From a virus, in the IMG/VR virus record IMGVR_UViG_3300028297_000007, positions 1-48,616 of that record: a DNA stretch of 48,616 nucleotides; one strand, 5' to 3'. A program made the position numbers and the translations under genes. Below are positions 40,451 through 48,587 of the stretch, one piece after another. A model generated the notes under the pieces. It was not told where the DNA came from and ran no database searches. It worked only from the letters and a program-made list of their open reading frames with translations. Position 1 is the stretch's first letter. Each line of letters opens with the position of its first letter.

Positions 40451-41650
40451 ATGGATATAAACACACTAATTAACAAGCCCGAAGACGACCTTACACGGGA
40501 TGAAATGCAAACCTTGGCGGATCACTATCAAACAATGTCCGCCAAGTTTACTGCATACGAACAGGCCGTTAAAGTAACTCTTAACTCGATCTATGGTGCA
40601 TTTGGTAATAAGTGGTTTCACTTTTTTAATATAGACATTGCAGAATCTATTACACTACAAGGACAGAATGCAATTCTATATTCTGAAAAGATTCTTAATA
40701 AATATTTTCAAGAGTTTTGGCCTAAAGATACTGTGGTCCATGAACATTTCAATATTTCTATTAAGAATAAATTAGTAAGACCTTCCGTGGTTTATATTGA
40801 TACAGATTCATGTTACGTTCAGTTTGAAGAAATGTATGAATCTATTGAATGGCTAGGAGATAATAAACTACCAATTGATAAGTTTATTATGGAATTATAT
40901 ACGTTCAGAATCAAAGACTATATCACGAAATGTATGGCAAAGTATGCCGAAGTTACGAACACAGACAACTTTTTATATTTCGATTTAGAAACAATTGCAT
41001 ATTCAGGAATATGGTTAGCTAAAAAGAAATATTTACAAGACATTGCATGGGAAGATAAGCTCGAAGTAGACGATAGATACCCTTCTCTTAAGAAGATTAA
41101 GACGATTGGATTTGATACTATTCAATCTTCTACTCCTACATTAGCAAGAAAGCATTTGACTGAAGCTCTTAAATTGATTTTATCTGAAAAGCCAACTGCA
41201 GAGATGTTAAGTAGATTAGTTTCTTTTTTGAAAACGGCAAAGAAAGAGTTTAAGATGTCTAATGTTGATGAAATAGCTTTCAATAAAAGAACTAATAATA
41301 TTGAAAAATACATTGTAGATGATACGATAGAATTTCAATATGGTTTAAAATGTCCTCCGAACGTCAAGGCAGCAGGATTCTATAACTTCTTAATGAATCA
41401 GAATCCAAAATATAAAAACAAGTATAAAATGATTGGTAATGGCGAAAAGCTAAAATTATATCATTGTAAACATAATGTATGTGAAATGTATGCATATCAA
41501 CCAGGTGCCCATCCTTATGAAATTGCACCACAGGTAGATTATGAAACACAATTTGAAAAATCTGTAATAGATCCTATCAATAGAGTATTATCTTCAGTAG
41601 GTCTTCAGAGACTAAACAGAAATCTAATATATTCATCTTCATTATTCTAA
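40451..41650 (+). CDS. gp43B: DNA polymerase family B, C-terminal half (motifs B and C, thumb)
   Basis: The 399-residue fragment begins with ~35 new residues and then continues the polymerase: motif B 'VKVTLNSIYGAFGNKW', motif C 'VVYIDTDSCYVQF' (catalytic Asp pair), then 'TIAYSGIWLAKKKYLQDI', matching the T4 region that follows. The C-terminus, 'NRNLIYSSSLF', resembles the clamp-binding tail of T4 gp43 (ending SLDFLFG). The two halves together make 864 residues, close to T4 gp43 (898). It follows the clamp gene by three bases, so clamp and polymerase C-half are made together. Confidence 0.88.
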   Translation: MDINTLINKPEDDLTRDEMQTLADHYQTMSAKFTAYEQAVKVTLNSIYGAFGNKWFHFFNIDIAESITLQGQNAILYSEKILNKYFQEFWPKDTVVHEHFNISIKNKLVRPSVVYIDTDSCYVQFEEMYESIEWLGDNKLPIDKFIMELYTFRIKDYITKCMAKYAEVTNTDNFLYFDLETIAYSGIWLAKKKYLQDIAWEDKLEVDDRYPSLKKIKTIGFDTIQSSTPTLARKHLTEALKLILSEKPTAEMLSRLVSFLKTAKKEFKMSNVDEIAFNKRTNNIEKYIVDDTIEFQYGLKCPPNVKAAGFYNFLMNQNPKYKNKYKMIGNGEKLKLYHCKHNVCEMYAYQPGAHPYEIAPQVDYETQFEKSVIDPINRVLSSVGLQRLNRNLIYSSSLF

Positions 41651-41661
41651 AAATAAACAAA

Positions 41662-41838
41662 ATGGATTTTAAAAGTAAAATAATAGAATTGGTTGAACAA
41701 ACCCCTAATAATTATGAATTAGGAGATAAGGTAAGAAAAATGATTTGGCCTTTAATTTTTAAAGAAAAAACAATTTCAAATGATCCTAAACAAATTAGTA
41801 TCTTTGACGAAATAGAAGAAAGAAAAAACAATGCTTGA
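41662..41838 (+). CDS. Small protein with a QISIF clamp-binding-like motif, 58 residues
   Basis: An ATG at 41662 preceded by an A-rich leader gives a 58-residue protein ending at TGA 41838, overlapping the next gene by eight bases. Residues 44-48 read 'QISIF', close to the bacterial clamp-binding consensus QL(S/D)LF. The gene lies just downstream of clamp and polymerase. A clamp-associated role is plausible but unproven. No family is recognised. Confidence 0.6.
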   Translation: MDFKSKIIELVEQTPNNYELGDKVRKMIWPLIFKEKTISNDPKQISIFDEIEERKNNA

Positions 41839-42019
41839 TCCAAATAATCTTACGGAAGAACAGAATGTATTTGTTGCAAAATACAAAACACTCTATAATA
41901 GGCTAGTTTCTCTTCAAGAAAAAATGGATTCTATGAAAAAGGAATCCGATGTTCTTATTAAAGAACTCGAAACACTAAGAAAACAAGAAAAAAACATATT
42001 TAAAAATGGCAAAAAATAA
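41831..42019 (+). CDS. Small coiled-coil protein, 62 residues
   Basis: The protein is almost entirely a heptad-like coiled coil ('LYNRLVSLQEKMDSMKKES') with a Lys-rich end. It overlaps both neighbours (eight and 14 bases), so it is translationally linked to UvsX. No family is recognised. Confidence 0.6.
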   Translation: MLDPNNLTEEQNVFVAKYKTLYNRLVSLQEKMDSMKKESDVLIKELETLRKQEKNIFKNGKK

Positions 42020-43115
42020 AGACTTTACATTCGACGATTTAAATAAGCAATTAGCTGATTTAAATCCATTAGGATCTATCATGGAAACTTCAAACTTTTC
42101 AAAGGTAACAGATTGGATTCACACAGGAAATTATCATTTGAACGCATGTGTATCAGGTTCATTATTTAAAGGATGGCCAAACAATAGATCATCATCTATC
42201 GCTGGTCCTTCAGGAACAGGTAAAACATTCTTAATGTTAAACACAGTTAGAGAAGCTATTGATAAAGGATATAGTGTAATTTATTATGATTCTGAAGCAG
42301 CCGTTGATAAGGAACAAATGGAAAAGTTTGGAATTGATACTTCCAAAGTAAATTACCAACCTACAAATACAGTTCAAGATTTTAGAACTTCTGTAACTAC
42401 AATTACTAAGAAAATGCAAGATGCTAAAAGAGCAGGTGGTGAAGTTCCTAAAGTAATGATTATTTTAGATTCAGCCGGTAACTTAGCGACTGCGAAAGAA
42501 ATAGCAGATGCAGCAAGTGGTTCTGACAAATCAGATATGACTAGATCTAAGGTTTTAAAATCTATCTTTAGAATTATAATGACTCCATTAGCAGATCTTA
42601 AAATACCTTTCTTATTTACAAACCATACATACCAATCTCAATCCTTTATTCCAATGCAAATCGCAGGTGGTGGAACAGGACCACAGTATGCAGCATCAAT
42701 TGTACTGATGTTAAACAAGGCTCAATTAAAGGACGGAGCTGAAAAAGTAGGTATTATAGTTACGGCTAAACCTGATAAAAATAGATTTGCAAAGCCACAT
42801 CCTATTAAGTTTCACTTAAACTTTACAGAAGGTATGAATCCTTATGTTGGATTAGAACAATATGCTACATGGGATATTTGTGGAATTACTAGAGGAAATA
42901 TTGTAAAAGGAGAAAAGATTCCAAAGGCAACAGCAAGAACATGGATATGTAAACACCTAGATCATACTGTTGCGAATAAAGATTTCTTTTCTGAAATGGT
43001 ATTTACACAAACCGTACTAGAGCAAATCGAATCGCACATTCAACCTTTGTTTAATTACAACACTGAAATTTCTGAAATTGACGTAGAAGAAATGTTAGAA
43101 GATAGTGAAGCATAA
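42006..43115 (+). CDS. uvsX: RecA-like recombinase, UvsX
   Basis: The 369-residue protein has the RecA core: Walker A 'AGPSGTGKTFLML' at residues 66-78, 'VIYYDSEAAVDKEQM', Walker B 'VMIILDSAGNLAT', and a DNA-binding loop region around 'QSFIPMQIAGGGTGPQYAAS'. T4 UvsX is 391 residues. It forms filaments on ssDNA for strand exchange and recombination-dependent replication, with UvsY and gp32 encoded in the other replication cluster. The acidic C-terminus ('DVEEMLEDSEA') matches UvsX. Confidence 0.9.
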   Translation: MAKNKDFTFDDLNKQLADLNPLGSIMETSNFSKVTDWIHTGNYHLNACVSGSLFKGWPNNRSSSIAGPSGTGKTFLMLNTVREAIDKGYSVIYYDSEAAVDKEQMEKFGIDTSKVNYQPTNTVQDFRTSVTTITKKMQDAKRAGGEVPKVMIILDSAGNLATAKEIADAASGSDKSDMTRSKVLKSIFRIIMTPLADLKIPFLFTNHTYQSQSFIPMQIAGGGTGPQYAASIVLMLNKAQLKDGAEKVGIIVTAKPDKNRFAKPHPIKFHLNFTEGMNPYVGLEQYATWDICGITRGNIVKGEKIPKATARTWICKHLDHTVANKDFFSEMVFTQTVLEQIESHIQPLFNYNTEISEIDVEEMLEDSEA

Positions 43116-43426
43116 TGAAGTTGAACATAAACAAGATAAACGAAGATAAGCTTCCAATTAAATATATTCTAGGAATACAAGAAGAATTAGAATCTTTTCC
43201 CGATGCATTTGACATTATGCATATATTTATAACTAGAGCAGTGAGACAGCCTGACAGACAAAAGGCGTCTTTCACCAAACATGCTCTCAATAAATATTTC
43301 GCAAAGGGGAAAAATGAAAATGTAGAATCCGGATTAAATGAAGCAATTGGTATGGGACTAATAGAACAAACCAATTCGAACGAAGGTAAAGAAGCTTATA
43401 AAATATTAATTAACCCATTCCTATGA
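43115..43426 (+). CDS. Unknown small protein, 103 residues, possible winged-helix
   Basis: It starts one base before the end of uvsX (TAATG) and overlaps the oxygenase start by four bases. The middle ('SFTKHALNKYFAKGKNENV') and end ('IEQTNSNEGKEAYKILINP') have the helix plus beta-hairpin layout of small winged-helix proteins. This is only a shape impression. No family is recognised. Confidence 0.5.
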   Translation: MKLNINKINEDKLPIKYILGIQEELESFPDAFDIMHIFITRAVRQPDRQKASFTKHALNKYFAKGKNENVESGLNEAIGMGLIEQTNSNEGKEAYKILINPFL

Positions 43427-44016
43427 TAACAATTAGAGACAACTTTATTAAAGATGAAAAACTCCTCAGAGATATTGCAAATGATAACACATTTTTTGCA
43501 GATCCAGGTGTTTATTACTGGTGGAAAGGATGGTTCAACGAAGAACCAGGCCATGAACCTACAGTAAAACAAAGGCTTATATCAGCTATTTGGGCAAATG
43601 ATTGCCCAATATCTGAAGTATGGGATATAGCAGGATTTGAATATTGGACAGGTATTCAGTCTGCTAATCCTACATTAGGACATAAGGACAATTTAGGATT
43701 TCATTTTGATAAAGATGAATCTTGGTTCAAGAAAACCAACGGAGAAGAAATAGTAAGACCTGTAATAGGCACTGTATATTATCCGCCACAGCCTGAGTTT
43801 GAAGGAGGAGAATTAATAGTTCATACTGCAGGAAAGGATAAAGCGCCTGATGTAATTCAAACCCGACCTAATAGATTAATTATATTTAGAGCAGGTGATG
43901 ATGTCCATGCAGTCGATACGGTTACTAAGGGAACTAGAAAGGCAATTGCAATTAATTTATGGTCAGATGTACCTTTTGCAAAAACAAATGGTGATTTAGT
44001 GGTAGAACAAGTATAA
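43423..44016 (+). CDS. 2-oxoglutarate/Fe(II)-dependent oxygenase
   Basis: The 197-residue protein shows the facial triad and 2OG-binding residues of the prolyl-hydroxylase-like superfamily: 'LGFHFDKDESW' (HxD), 'GGELIVHTAG', the distal His in 'RAGDDVHAVDTVTKG' and the following Arg in 'TRKAIAINLW'. Phage members are common in marine T4-like genomes, but their substrates are mostly unknown. Hydroxylation of protein or nucleic acid are both possible. Its place between uvsX and the replicative helicase suggests a DNA-related or early role. Confidence 0.8.
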   Translation: MITIRDNFIKDEKLLRDIANDNTFFADPGVYYWWKGWFNEEPGHEPTVKQRLISAIWANDCPISEVWDIAGFEYWTGIQSANPTLGHKDNLGFHFDKDESWFKKTNGEEIVRPVIGTVYYPPQPEFEGGELIVHTAGKDKAPDVIQTRPNRLIIFRAGDDVHAVDTVTKGTRKAIAINLWSDVPFAKTNGDLVVEQV

Positions 44017-44026
44017 AAACTATAAT

Positions 44027-45340
44027 ATGAAATTTGGACCTGATTTTGAAAAAATATTCTTTAAATTATCTTTACAGAAACCCAAGTATCTAGGAAATAT
44101 TAAACGAGGATTCTACACCTCAGAAGATATTGACTTAATACACTTCCTTGCTACTAAGTTCTATGATAAGTTTCATGAAACTCCTTCTAACGAGCAAATG
44201 AAACTGCTTATTAAGAATGATAAGATTTCAGGAAAGGTTGAAGAGTCTATTATAGATATTGTATATAATGTAGACCTTGACCAATATGACGAAGAATGGT
44301 TAACTTCTACAGCCGAAGCATGGATTAAATGGCGTAACTTTGATAATACTCTTATAGATACTATCGAGTATATTAAAACAACTGAAGTAACACCGGATAA
44401 TGCAGACTCGATCATCTCTAAGGTTAAAACTTTAATTAATGATAGAAACTCTATCGTATTTAACTCTGACCTAGGATTAGACTTCTTTAAACCAGAGGAT
44501 CACTCTTTCGAAGATGCCGTTAAAGTATCTACAGGATATAACTTTTTAGATCGAGCCTTAAATGGTGGTTATGATAAAGATGGTTCTTTAGTTGTTTATG
44601 TAGGTGAACAGAATATCGGTAAATCAATTTACCTTGCTAACGATGCCGCTAATTTTGTAAAGATGGGAACAAACACTGCGGTAATCACTGCAGAAATGTC
44701 AGCTATTAAATTTATGAAAAGAATCGGTTCTAATTTACTAAGCATAAATATTTCAGACTACGAAGAAAAATCTAAAAATTCTGATTTGATCAAAAGAAAA
44801 TTAGAAACAGTAGGAGACGGCTTTACTCCCCCTGGTCAATTATTTGTAAAACAATTTCCAACATCACAGGCGACTGTTCCAGATATTGAAGCATACTTAA
44901 AGCAAATTGAAGAAGAAAGAAAAATAAAACTAGGTGCAGTAGTTATTGACTATATTAATATTCTTTCTAATTTTAGAAATCCTAATTCTGAAAACACATA
45001 TCTTAAGATCAAGCAGATTGCAGAAGATCTTAGAGCAATGGGTGTAAGAAACGGATGGCTAATTGTAACAGCAACACAGATTACAAGAAACGGTTATAAT
45101 TCAAGCGATATCACAATGACAGATGTTGCAGAATCAGCAGGTCTATCACATACTGCAGATATTATGCTTGGTATTATACAAGACGATATGATGAGAGCTA
45201 GTTATGAATACTGGCTTAAAATATTGAAAATACGAGACGGTGAAGGTAGAGGATCTAAATGTAAATTAGGAATTAACTATAATTACATGAGACTTACAGA
45301 GACCGATGAAGTTACTAATTCTAACATACACAGCTTATAA
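44027..45340 (+). CDS. gp41: Replicative DNA helicase, gp41 (DnaB family)
   Basis: The 437-residue protein has the DnaB-family RecA core: Walker A 'YVGEQNIGKSIYLAND' near residues 191-206, 'TAVITAEMSAIKFMKRI' (H1a), Walker B 'GAVVIDYINIL', and 'WLIVTATQITRNG' with the downstream 'KILKIRDGEGRGSKCK'. T4 gp41 is 475 residues. It moves 5'-3' on the lagging strand and works with primase gp61 (12570). It is followed by the short gene that may be gp33 and then gp47/gp46. Confidence 0.9.
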   Translation: MKFGPDFEKIFFKLSLQKPKYLGNIKRGFYTSEDIDLIHFLATKFYDKFHETPSNEQMKLLIKNDKISGKVEESIIDIVYNVDLDQYDEEWLTSTAEAWIKWRNFDNTLIDTIEYIKTTEVTPDNADSIISKVKTLINDRNSIVFNSDLGLDFFKPEDHSFEDAVKVSTGYNFLDRALNGGYDKDGSLVVYVGEQNIGKSIYLANDAANFVKMGTNTAVITAEMSAIKFMKRIGSNLLSINISDYEEKSKNSDLIKRKLETVGDGFTPPGQLFVKQFPTSQATVPDIEAYLKQIEEERKIKLGAVVIDYINILSNFRNPNSENTYLKIKQIAEDLRAMGVRNGWLIVTATQITRNGYNSSDITMTDVAESAGLSHTADIMLGIIQDDMMRASYEYWLKILKIRDGEGRGSKCKLGINYNYMRLTETDEVTNSNIHSL

Positions 45341-45342
45341 TT

Positions 45343-45789
45343 ATGAGAACAAAAAGAGATAAAATATTTGACAACACTTTCGAAGACGGCGGAGACTTTG
45401 AACTAAATGGAACTATTTCATTTAACCTTAATCCACAATACACGGATAACAGAGACGAAGAAGATAAAATAGAAAGTGAACAAATCAGAAATAAGATTCA
45501 TGAATTAATAGAGGCTTCAAGATTTAAGAAGTTTAATGAGGTAGATGAATTTCAGCAGATAACTAAATTAAGAAAATTAGACATAAATGAAGTGTATGGG
45601 TTTATGTATGACGAACTAAGCACAAAGTTTTCTATAATAGATTTATTTTCAGAACTATGCGATTACTTTAATATCAATCCAACTAAATTTTATTCTTCAC
45701 TAAGTAACAAATATAAGGAAGCCCTTATTCAAGAACTTGACAAGAAAACAAACGTCTTAAAAAGAAAGAACATAAATAAACTTTTCTAA
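45343..45789 (+). CDS. Possible gp33-like late-transcription co-activator
   Basis: The 148-residue acidic protein has a disordered first half and a helical C-terminal part ('IIDLFSELCDYFNINPTKF' then 'SLSNKYKEALIQEL'). That part resembles the helical core of T4 gp33 ('MVEEFGMSYLEATTAFLEEN'). It ends 'KNINKLF', hydrophobic like the clamp-binding C-terminus of gp33 (ending LDFLL). In T4, gp33 links the host polymerase to the sliding clamp at late promoters. The match is weak and partly positional, and another replication accessory such as a helicase loader is not excluded. Confidence 0.35.
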   Translation: MRTKRDKIFDNTFEDGGDFELNGTISFNLNPQYTDNRDEEDKIESEQIRNKIHELIEASRFKKFNEVDEFQQITKLRKLDINEVYGFMYDELSTKFSIIDLFSELCDYFNINPTKFYSSLSNKYKEALIQELDKKTNVLKRKNINKLF

Positions 45790-45791
45790 AA

Positions 45792-46907
45792 ATGATAGAG
45801 CCAAAGGTATTAGAGAAACCAGTAAATAGAATCTGGATTCTCGGAGATATGCACCTTGGAGTTCGTTCTAATTCTCTGGAATGGTTACAGACACAGAAAG
45901 ATTTTTACGAAAACCAATTTATTCCAACACTAAAAAGAGATGTCAAAGAAGGCGACATTTTAGTTCAGGTTGGAGACGCATTCGATAATAGACAAAGTAT
46001 AAACTTAAGAGTTCTGCACTATGCAGTAGATCTTTTTGAAAGATTAGGTGAAATTTTGCCAGTTCATGTTATATGCGGTAACCATGATATATGGGCTAAA
46101 AAATCCAATGATGTAAGTTCAATAGATTCTTTAAAGTGGATTCCTAACGTTGCAGTATATAAGGAACCTAGGGAATTTAAATGGGGAGGAAAGAAAGTTC
46201 TCTTAATGCCATGGAGAAGAGATTCCACACATGAAGCAGAAACACTTGCACAATTTCCAAATTCAGATATTGTATTTTGCCATTCTGAAGTTTCAGGAGT
46301 TTCTTTAAATTCTAAAGTTAAAAACCACCATGGAACAGATACTATTTCTTATAAAAACTATGATGCAGTTTATTCAGGACATATTCATTATAGACAAACT
46401 AAAGGAAAGTTAAGATTAGTAGGAACTCCTTACGAATTAACAAGATCTGATTCGGGTAACACTAAGGGCTTTGATATGGTTGATCTAGGAACCATGGAAG
46501 AAACCTTTTACGAAAATACTATATCACCTAAGTTCGTAAAGTTTTATCTTACAGGTCTTTACAATGTTTCTCTTGGTGAATTTAAAGATAAGATTAGAAA
46601 TAATTATGTAGATTTATATGTTCCTTCTAATATTGCAACAACAAGTGCACTGTCAAGATTAATAAACAAAATACAAAAAATAGGTAGAAGAATAGAACCA
46701 AACATATATGAATTAGATTCTTTCTTAGATAAGGACTTATATGATATGGATGAAATAGAAGATCTCTATAAGAACTATAACATTCTACACCTATGTAATA
46801 CGTTCGTTGATGGTCTTCCACATGATGACGAAACTAGAGAAAGAGTTAAGACTAGTTTAAAAAACTTGCATGATAAATGTGCATATAATTACGATAACGA
46901 AGCATGA
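45792..46907 (+). CDS. gp47: Recombination nuclease subunit gp47 (SbcD/Mre11-like)
   Basis: The 371-residue calcineurin-like phosphoesterase carries the Mre11 motifs in order: 'LGDMHLGVRS' (D-x-H), 'VQVGDAFDNRQS' (GD), 'VICGNHDIW' (GNHD), 'IVFCHSEVSG' and 'YSGHIHYRQ' (GH-x-H). T4 gp47 is 339 residues. With gp46 it processes DNA ends to load UvsX and degrades host DNA. It overlaps gp46 by four bases, as expected for subunits of one complex. Confidence 0.92.
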   Translation: MIEPKVLEKPVNRIWILGDMHLGVRSNSLEWLQTQKDFYENQFIPTLKRDVKEGDILVQVGDAFDNRQSINLRVLHYAVDLFERLGEILPVHVICGNHDIWAKKSNDVSSIDSLKWIPNVAVYKEPREFKWGGKKVLLMPWRRDSTHEAETLAQFPNSDIVFCHSEVSGVSLNSKVKNHHGTDTISYKNYDAVYSGHIHYRQTKGKLRLVGTPYELTRSDSGNTKGFDMVDLGTMEETFYENTISPKFVKFYLTGLYNVSLGEFKDKIRNNYVDLYVPSNIATTSALSRLINKIQKIGRRIEPNIYELDSFLDKDLYDMDEIEDLYKNYNILHLCNTFVDGLPHDDETRERVKTSLKNLHDKCAYNYDNEA

Positions 46908-48577
46908 AAATCAAATCAATAGAATTTAAAAACTTTGCATCATACGGAAATTCAATTCAAAGGATAGAATTCGAAGATGATAAAGCGGAGTTGTTATTAA
47001 CTCTTGGTAAAAATGGTCATGGTAAAACTACCATCGCCAATGCAATAGTATATGCGCTATACGGTAAAGTTGAAGGTGTTAAGATGGCGGACCTTCCTAA
47101 TAGAATTAATAAGGAATTATGGGTAAGAATAGAACTTCAATGTAAAGGAACTATAGTAGAAATCGAGAGAGGTTTGATGCCTAATAGATTTAAAGTTCTT
47201 TTAAATGGAATTGAATTTGATAAAGCAGGTAAGAAATCAGTTCAGGATTATTTAGAAGAAGAGATATTCGGAATCCCATATCATGTATTTAAAAACATTA
47301 TAATTTTATCTGTAAATGATTTTAAGTCGTTCTTAACAATGACAAATCATGATAAAAGACAAATCATCGATAAAATGTTTGGATTCTCCATCCTTAATGA
47401 TATGCAAAAGCAGATTAAAGATGAAAGAAGAGATCTTAAAATAGAATTAGATTCTTATGAAAAAGAATTAAGCCAGCTTAGTGAAAATATAGTTTCAGTT
47501 AATATGAAATTAAATCAATTACTAGCAGAAGCTGACACTAAAAACAAAGAAGAAATAGAATCTTTGAAAACTAGTCTTAAAAAATATGATTCTAATAGAA
47601 TTAAATTAGAAGAGGCAAGCACCAAAGTATCTAAAATGATTACTTCTAATTCTTCTGACTTACAGGAAAAACAATCTAAATATACTTCACTTAAATATGA
47701 GTTAGTAGAATTAAAGAAAAAGCTAGCGTTATATGAAACTGATAAATGTCCAACATGTGAAGGCGAACTAACCTCTTCTTTTCACCAAGAAAGAAAAAAA
47801 GAAATAGAGTCTAAGGCAGAATCTCTTCCTTCTGATATCTCAAAGGCAGAAACAAAGGTGAATGATATTAAATCTAATATTTCAGATTTAAGAATTAAGG
47901 ACAAGGCAATTAACGATAAAGTGTCTACTATTAATACTAACATTAGAAATTTAAAGAATGAATTAGTAAAGATAAAAGATTCTTTAAATTCTAATAATGA
48001 TTTTTCACACTTAAAGCAAATCATTGAAGAATTCGAAATACAAGAATCATCAAAGTCAAATTTAAAGGATGAAACTTCTGGTAACTATAATTTCTTAGAA
48101 ATAATAGAAGAGGTTCTAGGTGAAGATGGCGTTAAGAACCTTGCAATTCAAACTATTTTACCAGGTCTTAATGCTAATATTGCCGCAATGGGTCAGACAA
48201 TGCACTTACCTTTCCATATAAGATTCGATGAAAAGTTTAATTGTCTTATTAATCATTTAGGAGAAGAGATCAATCCACTTACATTATCTACAGGTGAAAG
48301 AAAGAAGGCAGACTTTATTATAATTATTGCTATCATTAAAATACTTAAGTTAAGATTTCCACAATTAAATCTTTTATTCTTAGACGAGTTATTATCTTCA
48401 GTAGATGCAGATGGAGTCCATAATATTCTTAAAATTCTATCACAGGTTATTAAAGATAGTAAGATTAATACTTTCGTAATTAATCACACCGTTCTTCCCC
48501 ATGAATTATTTGATAAAAAGATACAAATATATAGAGAAAATGGATTCTCTAAACTCGAGATAGAGGTTATAGAATAA
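46904..48577 (+). CDS. gp46: Recombination nuclease subunit gp46 (SbcC/Rad50-like ATPase)
   Basis: The 557-residue protein (T4 gp46 is 560) has Walker A 'LGKNGHGKTTIANAIVYALYG' in shortened form (GKNGHGKTT, residues 35-43), a long coiled coil interrupted by the zinc hook 'DKCPTCEG' at residues 281-288, the ABC signature 'LSTGERKKADFI' near residue 460, and Walker B 'LNLLFLDELLSSVDADG'. It is the ATPase partner of gp47. Confidence 0.93.
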   Translation: MKIKSIEFKNFASYGNSIQRIEFEDDKAELLLTLGKNGHGKTTIANAIVYALYGKVEGVKMADLPNRINKELWVRIELQCKGTIVEIERGLMPNRFKVLLNGIEFDKAGKKSVQDYLEEEIFGIPYHVFKNIIILSVNDFKSFLTMTNHDKRQIIDKMFGFSILNDMQKQIKDERRDLKIELDSYEKELSQLSENIVSVNMKLNQLLAEADTKNKEEIESLKTSLKKYDSNRIKLEEASTKVSKMITSNSSDLQEKQSKYTSLKYELVELKKKLALYETDKCPTCEGELTSSFHQERKKEIESKAESLPSDISKAETKVNDIKSNISDLRIKDKAINDKVSTINTNIRNLKNELVKIKDSLNSNNDFSHLKQIIEEFEIQESSKSNLKDETSGNYNFLEIIEEVLGEDGVKNLAIQTILPGLNANIAAMGQTMHLPFHIRFDEKFNCLINHLGEEINPLTLSTGERKKADFIIIIAIIKILKLRFPQLNLLFLDELLSSVDADGVHNILKILSQVIKDSKINTFVINHTVLPHELFDKKIQIYRENGFSKLEIEVIE

Positions 48578-48587
48578 AGATATATAA
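48578..48587 (+). promoter_or_regulatory. Candidate phage promoter element AGATATATAA
   Basis: The GATATATA core (48579-48586) follows the gp46 stop and lies 27 bases before an ATG at 48614-48616, the last three bases of the window. That ATG is probably the start of the next gene. Confidence 0.45.

Noticed and set aside
700-48024. Minus-strand open frames throughout the window
   Set aside because: All lie opposite well-supported plus-strand genes, are short, and have no recognisable protein motifs or leaders.
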